The position numbers and the translations under genes were made by a program. A stretch of 64,000 bases of DNA from Pseudarthrobacter chlorophenolicus A6 (GTDB lineage: Bacteria; Actinomycetota; Actinomycetes; Actinomycetales; Micrococcaceae), in the NCBI RefSeq assembly GCF_000022025.1, contig NC_011886.1, forward strand, positions 3,079,209 through 3,143,208, written 5' to 3'. Each line of letters starts with the position of its first letter. Positions within the stretch are counted from its first letter, which is position 1. The notes beneath the pieces are model-generated. The model searched no databases. It was not told where the DNA came from and saw nothing but the letters and a program-made list of their open reading frames with translations. This document shows, one piece after another, positions 6,970 to 15,862 of this stretch.

Positions 6970-8355
6970 TTAGTTGCTGAGGTACGCCAGAAGGTCGTGC
7001 CGGGTGAGGATGCCGATGGGGGCACCAACGAACGTGACCATGACGGTGTCCACGTCGGAGAGCAGTTCGCGGGCCGCCGAGATGCTTTCCAGCGATCCGA
7101 TCACGGGCAGCTTGGGACCCATGTGTTCGGCGATCTTGTCCGTCAGCTTGGCTTCGCCGCGGAAGAGCTTGGCTGTCAGGGTGCGTTCGTCCACGGCACC
7201 GAGGACCTCACCCATCACCACCGGCGGTTCCTGCGAAAGCACCGGGATGTGGCTGACGCCGAACTCGTTCATGATGTTGATGACGTCGCGGACGGACTCG
7301 TTGGGGTGGATGTGCACCAGGTCCGGCAGTTCACCGTTCTTGGACTTGATGACCTCGCCCACGGAGGTTTCCTCGCCGCCGGACAGGAAGCCGTACGAGC
7401 GCATCCATTGGTCGTTGAAGATCTTGGCGAGGTACCCGCGCCCGGAGTCGGGCAGGATCACGACGACGACGGCTGATTCGGGGAGGTCCTTCGCCGCCTG
7501 CAGGGCGGCCACCACGGCCATCCCCGACGAGCCGCCCACCAGCAGTCCTTCCTCGCGTGCCAGCCGCCGGGTCATGGCGAAGGAGTCTGCGTCGGTGACG
7601 GCGATGACCTGGTCCGGGACGGACTTGTCGTAGTTCGCAGGCCACATGTCCTCCCCCACACCCTCGACGAAGTACGGCCGGCCGGTACCACCCGAGTAGA
7701 CCGAACCCGACGGATCCGCTCCGATGATCCGGACCACGCCGCCGTCGGACTCGGGACGGTCCGCCGAAACCTCCTTGAGGTAGCGGCCCGTGCCGGTGAT
7801 GGTGCCGCCCGTGCCCGCCCCGATGACCACATGGGTGACCTTGCCGCCGGTGTCCTGCCAGATCTCCGGACCGGTGGTCCTGTAGTGGCTTCCCGGTGCG
7901 GCGGGGTTGGAAAACTGGTCCGGTTTGTAGGCGCCCGGCGTTTCGCGGACCAGCCGGTCCGAGACGCCGTAGTAGCTGTGCGGGCTGTCCGGCGGCACCG
8001 CGGTGGGCGTCACCACAACCTCGGCGCCGTACGCCTGCAGGACCGCCCGTTTGTCCTCGCCCACCTTGTCCGGGACGACGAAGATGCACTTGTAGCCCTT
8101 CTGCTGTGCCACGAGGGCCAGGCCCACCCCGGTGTTGCCGGAGGTGGGTTCGATGATGGTGCCGCCTGGCTGCAGTTTGCCTTCCCGTTCGGCGTCTTCG
8201 ACCATCTGCGCCGCAATGCGGTCTTTGATGGACCCGCCGGGGTTCAGGTACTCAACTTTCACCAGGACGGTGGCCCTGATGCCCTCGGTCACGTGGTTGA
8301 GTTTGATGAGCGGGGTGTTGCCGATGAGGTCCAGGATGGACTGGGCGTACTTCAT
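6970..8355 (-). CDS. cbs: Cystathionine beta-synthase
   Basis: A 461-residue fold-type II PLP enzyme that condenses homocysteine with serine to give cystathionine. Lys44 (NPGGSIKDR) is the PLP lysine, and EPTSGNTGVGLAL and GAGTGGTITG bind substrate and the PLP phosphate. After about residue 335 come two CBS modules (for example VGEVIKSKNGELPDLVHIHP and the final GAPIGILTRHDLLAYLSN), the regulatory Bateman pair. ATG 8355 has no clear Shine-Dalgarno sequence; an upstream in-frame extension overlaps the divergent gene and is rejected. Downstream is metB, with a palindrome in between. Confidence 0.93.
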   Translation of the reverse strand: MKYAQSILDLIGNTPLIKLNHVTEGIRATVLVKVEYLNPGGSIKDRIAAQMVEDAEREGKLQPGGTIIEPTSGNTGVGLALVAQQKGYKCIFVVPDKVGEDKRAVLQAYGAEVVVTPTAVPPDSPHSYYGVSDRLVRETPGAYKPDQFSNPAAPGSHYRTTGPEIWQDTGGKVTHVVIGAGTGGTITGTGRYLKEVSADRPESDGGVVRIIGADPSGSVYSGGTGRPYFVEGVGEDMWPANYDKSVPDQVIAVTDADSFAMTRRLAREEGLLVGGSSGMAVVAALQAAKDLPESAVVVVILPDSGRGYLAKIFNDQWMRSYGFLSGGEETSVGEVIKSKNGELPDLVHIHPNESVRDVINIMNEFGVSHIPVLSQEPPVVMGEVLGAVDERTLTAKLFRGEAKLTDKIAEHMGPKLPVIGSLESISAARELLSDVDTVMVTFVGAPIGILTRHDLLAYLSN

Positions 8356-8414
8356 AGGTATAAAGCTACCGCTTCCTGCACGCGCCACCCGGCCGGGGGT
8401 GCGACGATAAGGCG

Positions 8415-9602
8415 GTGAAGCAGTTCGCATGGGCCAAGGCTGCCCGCAGTTACCTGCTGCCGGGTGCCGCGCTGGCGGCAGGCCTGGCAGCCCTGGCCAC
8501 AGGCATACTCCCCCTTCCGGCCTTCAATGAACTGGCCGGACGGACGGTGCCCATCCTGGGCTTTGTCCTGGCCATGTCCCTGGTCACCGAACTGGTGGAC
8601 GAGGCCGGGCTCTTCCGGGCCGTGACGGGAAGGCTCGCCGCCCTCGGCCGGGGCAGGGTCTTTACCCTGTGGCTGCTGGTGATCGCGCTGGCCACCGTGT
8701 CCACGGTGTTCCTGTCCCTGGACACCACTGCGGTGCTGGTGACGCCCGTGGTTGTCCTCCTGGCCATGCATGCCGGAATTCCGCCGCTGCCGTTTGCCCT
8801 GACCAGCATCTGGCTGGCCAACACCGCTTCGCTGCTGCTGCCCGTGTCCAACCTGACCAACCTGCTGGCCCAGGAGCGGCTGGGGCTGAGCCCGGTGCAG
8901 TTTGCCGGGCTGGTGTGGGCTCCGGCGGTGGTGGGTTTGCTGGTCCCAATTGCCCTGCTGTGGCTGGCCTTCCGGCGCGACCTCCGGGGGCAGTACCGGC
9001 CACGGCCCGTCCGTCCGGCCCGGGACCGGACCCTGCTGGCGATAGCCGCGGCCACGCTGCTGGTCCTGCTGCCGGCGCTGGTCTCCGGCCTTCCGGTCCA
9101 GTACCCGGCGCTTGCTGCGGCGGTTTTCCTTACAGCTGTGTTCGTCTGGCGCCGGCCGGCAGCGCTGAAGTGGTCCATGGTGCCGTGGCGGCCCCTGATG
9201 CTGACCGCCGGGCTGTTCATGCTGATGGAGGCCCTGCATGCCAATGGCCTCACCGCCCTGCTCGATGGCGTGGCGGGTTCCGGTGAGGATCTTCCTGCGC
9301 TCCTTCAGCTGGCCGGCGTGGGCGCGGGCGCGGCGAACGTGGCCAACAACCTGCCGGCCTACCTGGCCCTGGAGCCCGTTGCAGATTCCCCGGCCCGGCT
9401 GGCGGCGCTCCTGATCGGGGTCAACCTTGGGCCTCTGGTCAGCCCGTGGGCGTCCCTGGCCACGCTGCTGTGGCACGAGCGGCTCCGCGTGCTCAACGTC
9501 CCTGTCAGGTGGGGCGGTTTCGCGCTGGCCGGGCTGGTGGCGGTGCTGCTGACGCTCCCCCTCGCCGTCCTGGCACTGTGGTCCGTCTCGGGGATGCACT
9601 GA
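8415..9602 (+). CDS. SLC13/ArsB-type anion transporter (ion transporter superfamily)
   Basis: A 395-residue protein with about 10-11 hydrophobic segments, GTG start, divergent from cbs with 59 bp between. Features of the ArsB/NhaD/SLC13 (ion transporter) superfamily are the LSLDTTAVLVTPVVV segment, the SIWLANTASLLLPVSNLTN re-entrant loop, and a second repeat with AGAANVANNLPAYLALEP. Members move arsenite, citrate or dicarboxylates, or exchange sodium for protons. No ars genes are nearby, so arsenite efflux is not specifically supported. Best described as a predicted anion permease of unknown substrate. Confidence 0.8.
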   Translation: MKQFAWAKAARSYLLPGAALAAGLAALATGILPLPAFNELAGRTVPILGFVLAMSLVTELVDEAGLFRAVTGRLAALGRGRVFTLWLLVIALATVSTVFLSLDTTAVLVTPVVVLLAMHAGIPPLPFALTSIWLANTASLLLPVSNLTNLLAQERLGLSPVQFAGLVWAPAVVGLLVPIALLWLAFRRDLRGQYRPRPVRPARDRTLLAIAAATLLVLLPALVSGLPVQYPALAAAVFLTAVFVWRRPAALKWSMVPWRPLMLTAGLFMLMEALHANGLTALLDGVAGSGEDLPALLQLAGVGAGAANVANNLPAYLALEPVADSPARLAALLIGVNLGPLVSPWASLATLLWHERLRVLNVPVRWGGFALAGLVAVLLTLPLAVLALWSVSGMH

Positions 9603-9640
9603 TTCGTACGTTCCCCACACAGTGACTGCATGGGCGATGG

Positions 9641-10018
9641 TCAGGCGGCAAACATCAGCCAGAGAATGATGGCCGGTAGGAAGGCCTGTCCGATCCCGCT
9701 AAGCCAGAGCCTTGGTTCACTGATGACCAGCACAGCTCCGAGGATTGCATGGGCGATGCACATCATGGCCACGATAGTCCGGCCTGTCGCGACGTCCCCG
9801 GAGTTGGCAATGACCACCCCGGCAATCCCGAACAGTCCCCAAACAATGTTGTAGAACCCTACGTTCACCGTCCACAGCCGAACAGCTCCGGTGTCCTCAG
9901 GCTTGATCAGGAAAATTGGGTAGAGCCGCGGATTTTTGTAGGCGAAGGCTTCCAGCAGGCCCACCGAAACGAGGGTCAGCCCGGTGATAATTGCCAGCAC
10001 CTGGATCAGTGTGCTCAT
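9641..10018 (-). CDS. DUF1304 family small membrane protein
   Basis: A 125-residue protein with four predicted membrane helices: N-terminal VLAIITGLTLVSVGLLEAF, then NVGFYNIVWGLFGIAGVV, an IVAMMCIAHAILGAVLVI helix and a final FLPAIILWLMFAA. The pattern of a short loop with a polar FAYKNPRLYPIF segment after TM1 fits the DUF1304 family. The function is unknown. The ATG has AGGAA about 9 bases upstream. It may be cotranscribed with the VOC-protein gene 30 bp upstream on the same strand. Confidence 0.75.
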   Translation of the reverse strand: MSTLIQVLAIITGLTLVSVGLLEAFAYKNPRLYPIFLIKPEDTGAVRLWTVNVGFYNIVWGLFGIAGVVIANSGDVATGRTIVAMMCIAHAILGAVLVISEPRLWLSGIGQAFLPAIILWLMFAA

Positions 10019-10048
10019 GCGTGGCGTTCCTGGCTCGGCGGCGGGCTG

Positions 10049-10483
10049 CTAGGTGCCGTCCGCCGTTGCCTGCCCTGCCTCGCCAGCTTCACTTGCCTCG
10101 TTGGCGGGAAGGTTTTCCCACAGCCCCATGACGTTGCCTTCGGTGTCCCTGAAATAGGCGAAGTGCCCCATGCCCGGGATGGTCTCCTTGGCCCGCACCA
10201 CCGCTCCGCCCAGCGATTCGACGGCCTTGAGGGTGGCGTCGATGTCCGGTACGTCCACGGTGATCACGGGAGAGGCCAGGTCCGCTTCCCGGTCCATCAT
10301 GCCGCCGTTGATGGCGCCCGGCTCCGTGGGCCTGCCCGAGGAGTCCATCGGCGTGGTGGTCACGTTGGTGTAGTAATCCATCCCCGGCACCGGTTCCAGC
10401 GTCCAGCCCAGTGCCTGCCGGTAGAACTCCGCTGCCCGTCCGCGGTCGTCCGCGGGGATTTCGAAATGCACTACTCCGCCCAT
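10049..10483 (-). CDS. VOC-family (glyoxalase/dioxygenase superfamily) protein
   Basis: A 144-residue vicinal-oxygen-chelate fold protein. MGGVVHFEIPADD starts the first beta-alpha-beta-beta-beta module and RAAEFYRQALGW follows. The second module contains VITVDVPDIDATLKAVESLG and ends YFRDTEGNVMGLWE, where His and Glu normally coordinate a metal. The C-terminus is Glu/Ala-rich. Start ATG 10483 is set by AGGAAG five bases upstream. Such proteins range from glyoxalases to resistance proteins and the substrate is not evident. Confidence 0.85.
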   Translation of the reverse strand: MGGVVHFEIPADDRGRAAEFYRQALGWTLEPVPGMDYYTNVTTTPMDSSGRPTEPGAINGGMMDREADLASPVITVDVPDIDATLKAVESLGGAVVRAKETIPGMGHFAYFRDTEGNVMGLWENLPANEASEAGEAGQATADGT

Positions 10484-10604
10484 GGCGTCTTCCTGCCTTT
10501 CCCGGCCGGGCGCGGCGGCTCCGCGCCTCACGCTGGGATTCTAGTCCGGCAGGTCTCCGCTGATAAGGGCCCGCCATGTCGCAGGGCCGTGGGACGATTA
10601 ACGC

Positions 10605-11615
10605 ATGACCATCACAGCAGCGCCTCCCCGGCTTGCCGCCGGCGCGGATGTGTCCCTGTGCTGGTACCCGGAGGGCTCCTACAGCCTGGCCCGCACCCTT
10701 GGCCCGCTGCTGCGCGGCCACAGCGACCCCTCCTTCAGCGTCCAGGGGGATGTGATCTGGAATGCGTTTACGACGCCGGACGGTCCCGCCACGCTGCGGC
10801 TCAGCCCGGTGGGAGGTACTGCCGCCGGAGCACACGACGACGGCCCCCGGGTCCCAGCCCGGGTGGACGTCCAGGCGTGGGGACCCGGTGCGGAACTTGC
10901 GGCACGTGCAGCTCCCCGGCTGATGGGCGCTGATGACGACTGGTCTTCCTTCGATGACCCGGTCTTCCACGCCACGCTGCCCCGGATGGTCCGCGAAGCC
11001 CGGCGGCGGAGCCAGGCGCTGCGGCTTCCGGCCAGCGGCCGGATGGTGGACCAGCTGGTGCCCATCATCCTGGAGCAGAAGGTCACGGTCATCGAAGCCC
11101 GGCGCGGGTACAGATACTTGGTGCAGCGGTACGGAACGCCTGCCCCGCAGGCCGGCACGTCAACTCCCCAGGGCCTGCTGGTGCCGCCCACGGCCACGCA
11201 GTGGCTGCAGGTCCCCAGCTGGGAGTGGCACAAGGCCGGCGTGGGACCCCAGCGTTCGGCCACGGTCATGCGGGCGCTGCGCTCCGCCGTCGCGCTTGAA
11301 CGGCTGGCCGGGCTGCCGGCAGCAGAGGCCGGGCTGAAGATGCGGACCATCCCGGGCATCGGGATCTGGACGGCGGCTGAAGTGGTGCAGCGGACCCACG
11401 GCTGCCCGGATTCCATCGCCGTGGGTGATTACCACTTGGCGGCCTATGTGGGGGCTGCCCTGACCGGGCGCCGTACCGATGACGCCGGGATGCTCTGCTT
11501 GCTCGAGCCCTGGAGCGGGCAGCGCCAGAGGGTAGTACGGATGATCCAGAGCACCGGCTTCCGCAAGCCGACTTTTGGCCCGCGGATGACCATCCAGGAC
11601 CACCGCGGGCACTAG
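10605..11615 (+). CDS. HhH-GPD DNA glycosylase, AlkA-like
   Basis: A 336-residue protein of the DNA-3-methyladenine glycosylase II superfamily, which would excise alkylated bases in base excision repair. The C-terminal half has LKMRTIPGIGIWTAAEVVQR, the helix-hairpin-helix, followed by Gly/Pro-rich spacing and Asp275 in AVGDYHLA, the conserved catalytic aspartate. The N-terminal ~130 residues form the variable domain. It lacks an iron-sulfur cluster motif. It is divergent from the VOC gene with 121 bp between. Assignment to the superfamily is firm, but the exact base preference is not. Confidence 0.85.
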   Translation: MTITAAPPRLAAGADVSLCWYPEGSYSLARTLGPLLRGHSDPSFSVQGDVIWNAFTTPDGPATLRLSPVGGTAAGAHDDGPRVPARVDVQAWGPGAELAARAAPRLMGADDDWSSFDDPVFHATLPRMVREARRRSQALRLPASGRMVDQLVPIILEQKVTVIEARRGYRYLVQRYGTPAPQAGTSTPQGLLVPPTATQWLQVPSWEWHKAGVGPQRSATVMRALRSAVALERLAGLPAAEAGLKMRTIPGIGIWTAAEVVQRTHGCPDSIAVGDYHLAAYVGAALTGRRTDDAGMLCLLEPWSGQRQRVVRMIQSTGFRKPTFGPRMTIQDHRGH

Positions 11616-11664
11616 CCACCGGACTGGACGCGTAAGGCGGCCCGCAGGTGGGTAAGGTGTCCGG

Positions 11665-12219
11665 ATGGATGCGGCAACGAATGCGACCCCCGGTACCAAC
11701 GAGCCCGAAGAGGACAACCATGTCCGGCTTCAGCTGGCCATCTTTGACGTCACCCGGGATGCGGAGGGCAACGACCTGGAGGAGATCAAGGAGAGGCTCC
11801 GGGCAGAATTTGCCCGCCGTGGCGTCCAGTCCCCGCCGGGGACCTGGCTGGACTCGGTGGCGTCCGCCGCGTTTTACGGGAAGCCCTATCTCGTGGACCT
11901 CCCCTCCGCCCTGGCCGCCGATGATGCCGTGCCCGCGCCCACCGAGGAAGTGAGGGAACAGCTCGAACTGCGGCGGGAGCTCCGGAACGAAAAGCTGCCC
12001 CCGGGCACCTTCCCGGCCCAGTCCGACTGGAAGCTGTCACCGGACGAAGTGACCACAGCGGAGCCCGCCCCATCGCAGGGCGCGCAGTCCGTCCACAGCG
12101 CGAAAGGCGGCGCTGCCGGGTTCCGCCCGCTGATCATCGCAGGCTCGCTTGCCGCCGCCCTCGTCCTGGCGTTGGTTGCCGCGCGGGCCACCCGCCGGGG
12201 TGCGGGCCGGGCAAAATAA
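11665..12219 (+). CDS. Conserved-looking hypothetical protein with C-terminal membrane anchor
   Basis: A 184-residue protein I do not recognise. Residues about 20-55 are charged (VRLQLAIFDVTRDAEGNDLEE, then IKERLRAEFARRG), and a PPGTWLDSVASAAFYGKPY segment follows. Residues 95-115 are strongly charged, then comes a low-complexity linker, and residues about 150-175 form one hydrophobic helix (PLIIAGSLAAALVLALVAAR) ending in RRGAGRAK. This is the topology of a tail-anchored or type II single-pass protein with a cytoplasmic N-terminal domain. It lies 49 bp after the glycosylase gene on the same strand and may be cotranscribed. Confidence 0.7.
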   Translation: MDAATNATPGTNEPEEDNHVRLQLAIFDVTRDAEGNDLEEIKERLRAEFARRGVQSPPGTWLDSVASAAFYGKPYLVDLPSALAADDAVPAPTEEVREQLELRRELRNEKLPPGTFPAQSDWKLSPDEVTTAEPAPSQGAQSVHSAKGGAAGFRPLIIAGSLAAALVLALVAARATRRGAGRAK

Positions 12220-12244
12220 GCCTGCCACGCGGAACGGCGAAGGG

Positions 12245-13921
12245 TCAGAGGCCCAGCCGGGCCACCGCTTCCTGCCGCATCTCCACCTTGCGGATCTTCC
12301 CCGAGACCGTCATGGGAAAGCTGCTGCGGATCTCGACGTAGCGGGGCACCTTGTAGTGGGCCAGCTTTCCGCGGCAGAAGTCGGCCACCGCCGCGGCGTC
12401 CAGCGGTTCGGCGCCGGGCTTGAGGATGATGCAGGCCATCAGTTCCTCACCGTATTTTTCATCCGGCACCCCGATCACCTGGACGTCCTGGACCGCCGGG
12501 TGGGTGTAGAGGAACTCCTCGATCTCACGGGGGTAGATGTTCTCGCCGCCGCGGATCACCATGTCCTTGATCCGGCCCTCCACCAGGACATAGCCGTCAG
12601 CATCCATCCGGGCGAGGTCCCCTGTGTGCATCCAGCCCTCGGCATCGATGGCCTCCGCGGTTTTTTCCGGCTGGTTCCAGTACCCGTCCATCACCGCGTA
12701 GCCGCGCGTGCACAGTTCGCCGATCTCCCCGCGTTCCGCCACGTCGCCGGAAACGGGGTCCACAATCTTGCTCTCCAGGTGCGGCATGGTCCGGCCCACC
12801 GTCTCGGTGCGGTGCTGCAGGGTGTCGCCCTTGCGGGTCATGGTGGACACCGGCGAGGTCTCGGTCATGCCGTAACAGATGGCCACGTCCGTCATGTTCA
12901 TGTCCGCGATGACGTGGTTCATCACCTCGATGGGGCACAGCGAACCCGCCATCACTCCGGTGCGCAGGGTGGAGAGGTCGTAGGAGGCGAAGTCGGGCAA
13001 GGCGAGCTCGGCGATGAACATGGTGGGCACCCCGTACAGGGAGGTCCCGCCAAAATCCTGGACCGCCTCCAGCGCCGCGGCCGGCGAGAACCCCCGGCCG
13101 GGGATGATGGTGGCTGCGCCGTGGCTCAGGGCGTTGAGGTTGCCGATCACCATCCCGAAGCAGTGGTAGAACGGCACCGGGATCACCACGCGGTCGTGCT
13201 CGGTGTAGCCCAGCAGTTCCCCGATGGCGAAGCCGTTGTTCAGGATGTTGTGGTGCGTGAGGGTGGCGCCCTTTGGGAAACCCGTGGTTCCGGAGGTGTA
13301 CTGCAGGTTGACGGGATCGTGCGGGTCCAGTTCCGCCATCCGCGCCTTCAGTGCGGAGTGCCCGACGGCGTCAGCCCGCTTGAGCAGCTCGGCGTACGTC
13401 AGCTCCGCGTCGCTGAGCGGGGACACGGCGTCGTCCACGTCCCCGCCCGGAACCGGCAGGAACACCAGTTCCCGCAGCTCCGGGCAGCCGGCGAGCGCCT
13501 GCCGGGCCATCCCCACATAATCGCTGTTGGTGTCCGGCGGCGCAGTCACGAGGGTGCGCATCCCGTTCTGCTTCACCACGAATTCAAGCTCGTGGCTGCG
13601 GTACGCGGGGTTCACATTGACCAGGATGGCTCCCGCCTTCGCAGTGGCGTACTGCAGCAGCGTCCATTCGGCGCAGTTGGGGCTCCAGATTCCCACCCGC
13701 TCCCCCTTGGCCACGCCCAAGGCGAGGAGCGCGCGGGCCAGCCGGTCAACGTCGTCGTTCATCTTGCTGTAGCTCCAGCGGCGCGCGTCGGCGCCCGGTA
13801 CCGGGGCCGCCTCGATCAGGGCGTCGTGGTACGGGAACCTGGCGGCCACCCGCTCGAAGTTCGCACCGATGGTCTCATCGAGCAGCGGAACGTCAGTGTC
13901 CCCGGCTGTGTAAGCACGCAT
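12245..13921 (-). CDS. AMP-dependent acyl-CoA synthetase (FadD-like)
   Basis: A 558-residue ANL-superfamily enzyme that would adenylate a carboxylic acid and transfer it to CoA. The core AMP-binding motif is YTSGTTGFPKGATLTH. GMTETSPVST is the adenine-contacting motif, RGGENIYPREIEEFLYTHP is the hinge region and VSGKIRKVEMRQ near the C-terminus carries the catalytic lysine. The N-terminus (FERVAARFPYHDALIEA) is typical of medium- and long-chain acid ligases. It is transcribed away from the ABM-domain gene with 102 bp between. Chain-length specificity is unknown. Confidence 0.9.
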   Translation of the reverse strand: MRAYTAGDTDVPLLDETIGANFERVAARFPYHDALIEAAPVPGADARRWSYSKMNDDVDRLARALLALGVAKGERVGIWSPNCAEWTLLQYATAKAGAILVNVNPAYRSHELEFVVKQNGMRTLVTAPPDTNSDYVGMARQALAGCPELRELVFLPVPGGDVDDAVSPLSDAELTYAELLKRADAVGHSALKARMAELDPHDPVNLQYTSGTTGFPKGATLTHHNILNNGFAIGELLGYTEHDRVVIPVPFYHCFGMVIGNLNALSHGAATIIPGRGFSPAAALEAVQDFGGTSLYGVPTMFIAELALPDFASYDLSTLRTGVMAGSLCPIEVMNHVIADMNMTDVAICYGMTETSPVSTMTRKGDTLQHRTETVGRTMPHLESKIVDPVSGDVAERGEIGELCTRGYAVMDGYWNQPEKTAEAIDAEGWMHTGDLARMDADGYVLVEGRIKDMVIRGGENIYPREIEEFLYTHPAVQDVQVIGVPDEKYGEELMACIILKPGAEPLDAAAVADFCRGKLAHYKVPRYVEIRSSFPMTVSGKIRKVEMRQEAVARLGL

Positions 13922-14023
13922 GCAGGCACGCTACCAACAGCGAAGCGGCAATGACAGCATCCCGAACGCATGTCCGGCGCAACACGGCGGGAAGCGGCGC
14001 CTCCGCCCGGTATTGTGAAATCC

Positions 14024-14302
14024 ATGAGTGCACCGATCGACCTGCAGGCAACGTTCATCCCCAACGACGGCGAGTTCTTCCGCGTGAAGCTGGCCCTGGA
14101 AATCGCCATCGACGAGGTGGTGAACGAGCCGGGCTGCATCCGCTACGAACTGACGGAAGCCACAGAGGAGAAGCTGGTGCTGACCGAACAGTGGGCCTCC
14201 GAGGAGGACCTGGCCAAGCATTCGAAGGGTACCGCGGTGCAGGACCTCAACGAATCGCTGAGCGCACTGCTGGCTGAGCCCGTCAAGGTGGAACGCGTCT
14301 AG
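14024..14302 (+). CDS. Antibiotic biosynthesis monooxygenase (ABM)-fold protein
   Basis: A 92-residue protein of the dimeric alpha-beta barrel (ABM) fold. It opens with MSAPIDLQATFIPN, continues with AIDEVVNEPGCIRYELTE, has EEKLVLTEQWASEEDLAKHS and ends with a short strand (EPVKVERV). The EPGC-x-RYEL and WxSxEDLxxH patterns are characteristic. Members include quinol monooxygenases and heme-degrading proteins, and many have no known activity. ATG 14024 is chosen over an upstream in-frame start whose leader is His/Arg-rich and unlike the family. A bidirectional terminator follows. Confidence 0.82.
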   Translation: MSAPIDLQATFIPNDGEFFRVKLALEIAIDEVVNEPGCIRYELTEATEEKLVLTEQWASEEDLAKHSKGTAVQDLNESLSALLAEPVKVERV

Positions 14303-14316
14303 CAGGAACCACAACG

Positions 14317-14354
14317 AAAGAGCGGGACCTCCCTGTGGGAAGGCCCCGCTCTTT
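14317..14354. terminator. Bidirectional terminator between ABM and thioredoxin genes
   Basis: AAAGAGCGGG at 14317-14326 pairs with CCCGCTCTTT at 14345-14354, and the inner bases (TCCC/GGGA) extend the stem. The arms carry A- and T-tracts at their ends, so either transcript could terminate. It sits between convergent genes. Confidence 0.8.
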
Positions 14355-14368
14355 GGTTTAAGGATTCT

Positions 14369-14791
14369 TTACAGGTCCGGGATCTGCGAGCCGTCCTGCG
14401 GTCCTGAAGGCTTGGCTGCGGCTGAAGCCTCTTCACGCTGCTTGGCCACGTGGGCGTGGACTTCCTCCATGTCCAGCGCCTTCACGGCGTCCACCACCTG
14501 TTCCAGCTGCTGGGCGTTCAGCGCGCCGGGCTGGGAAAACACCAGCACCTTTTCGCGGAAGGCCATCAGGGTGGGGATGGAGGAGATGCCTGCCTCCGCC
14601 GCGAGCTGCTGCTCGGCTTCGGTGTCCACCTTGGTGAAGAGGACGTCCGGGTGCTTCTCGGAAACAGCCGAGTACGTGGGCCCGAACTGCTTGCAGGGGC
14701 CGCACCATTCTGCCCAGAAGTCGACCAGGACAATGTCGTTGCCTTCGATCGTCGATGCGAACTGTTCACCTGTGATGTCAAGGGTAGCCAT
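14369..14791 (-). CDS. Thioredoxin-fold protein with C-terminal extension
   Basis: A 140-residue thioredoxin. The active site is FWAEWCGPCKQ with Cys30 and Cys33, and cis-Pro appears in GISSIPTLMAF. A normal thioredoxin ends near residue 108. Here about 30 further residues follow, an Ala/Glu/Lys-rich helix-like stretch and a PSGPQDGSQIPDL tail. It probably reduces disulfides in the cytoplasm. ATG 14791 gives a canonical N-terminus (MATLDITGEQF), so an upstream in-frame extension rich in Arg/His is rejected. It is divergent from the ABC exporter genes. Confidence 0.88.
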   Translation of the reverse strand: MATLDITGEQFASTIEGNDIVLVDFWAEWCGPCKQFGPTYSAVSEKHPDVLFTKVDTEAEQQLAAEAGISSIPTLMAFREKVLVFSQPGALNAQQLEQVVDAVKALDMEEVHAHVAKQREEASAAAKPSGPQDGSQIPDL

Positions 14792-14938
14792 GGAACTACG
14801 GTACGCGTGATGCCGCCGCCGTGCGCGGCTGTTCGCTGCACGCGTCATCGGGAATAACCCGGCCCCGCACTTTTGCGCGGCCGCACTCGGGGCTTACCCT
14901 GTGGTCATCAGCGCCGCAGCGGCACCCGGGAGGGCAGC

Positions 14939-15862
14939 ATGGACATCGCGGTTACCGCGCATTCCCTGACCAAGCGCTTTGGCCGCCGCGAAGTCCTGCA
15001 CGGCGTCGACTTCGAGGTGCAGGCCGGCAGTGTTTTCGGCGTGATCGGCCCCAACGGCGCAGGCAAAACCACCACCATGCGCTGCCTCCTGGACATTATC
15101 CGGCCCAACAGCGGCGAGGTGCGGGTCCTTGGCCTGGACCCCCGGGCAGGCGGGCCGGACCTCCGCCGCCGCATCGGCTACCTCCCCGGCGAGCTTTTCC
15201 TCGAAGGCCGGGTGACGGGGCGGAAGCTGCTGTCCCACTATGAGGCGGTCAGCGGACCGGTGCCGCCCGGGAGGATTGACGAACTGGCGGAGCGGCTGGA
15301 CCTTGACCTGGACCGCCACACCCGCAAGCTGTCCAAGGGCAACAAGCAGAAACTCGGCCTGGTGCAGGCCTTCATGCACCAACCGGAACTGCTGGTGCTG
15401 GACGAACCCACCAGCGGACTCGACCCGCTGATCCAGCAGGAGTTCCACGCCATGCTCCGCGAGGCACGCCACAACGGCCAGACGGTGTTCCTCAGCTCCC
15501 ACGTCCTCAGCGAGATCCAGCAGACCGCCGACACAGTGGCCATTCTCCGCGACGGCCGCATCATCGCCGTCGAATCCGTGACCGGCCTGCGGGAGGGCGC
15601 AATGCGGCACCTCCGCTTCACGGCCTCCCATACAGCAGCGTCCGACGCCGTGGCGCTGCTCACGGCAGTGCCGGGCATCGGGAACATCGAGGTGCTGGAG
15701 TCCAACGGCGGCGTCACCCTGTCCGCGGTCCTCGAAGGCGCCATCCAGCCGCTGCTCCACGCGCTGGGGCGGCTTGAGCTGACCGACCTTGTCCTGGAAG
15801 AGCCCGACCTTGAGGAGTCCGTGCTGAAGATGTACGCGATGCCGCAGAAGGAAGTCCTGTGA
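14939..15862 (+). CDS. ABC transporter ATP-binding protein (exporter/antibiotic-type)
   Basis: A 307-residue ATPase of the CcmA/DrrA-like class. Walker A is GPNGAGKTTT (about 38-47), the signature is LSKGNKQKLGL near 132, Walker B is LLVLDEPTSGLDP near 154, and the switch His is in SSHVLSE. The C-terminal ~80 residues form the extra domain common in this class. GGAGG five bases upstream supports ATG 14939. It overlaps the permease gene by four bases (GTGA), so the two probably form one exporter for a drug, lipid or other hydrophobic compound. Confidence 0.9.
   Translation: MDIAVTAHSLTKRFGRREVLHGVDFEVQAGSVFGVIGPNGAGKTTTMRCLLDIIRPNSGEVRVLGLDPRAGGPDLRRRIGYLPGELFLEGRVTGRKLLSHYEAVSGPVPPGRIDELAERLDLDLDRHTRKLSKGNKQKLGLVQAFMHQPELLVLDEPTSGLDPLIQQEFHAMLREARHNGQTVFLSSHVLSEIQQTADTVAILRDGRIIAVESVTGLREGAMRHLRFTASHTAASDAVALLTAVPGIGNIEVLESNGGVTLSAVLEGAIQPLLHALGRLELTDLVLEEPDLEESVLKMYAMPQKEVL

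Noticed and set aside
8415-9602. Specific ArsB arsenite pump assignment
   Set aside because: Only superfamily-level motifs are visible and no arsenic genes are nearby.
12149-13954. 601-codon open frame on the plus strand opposite the acyl-CoA synthetase gene
   Set aside because: It is the complementary frame of a strongly coding gene in GC-rich DNA, with His/Arg/Gly-rich composition and no family features.
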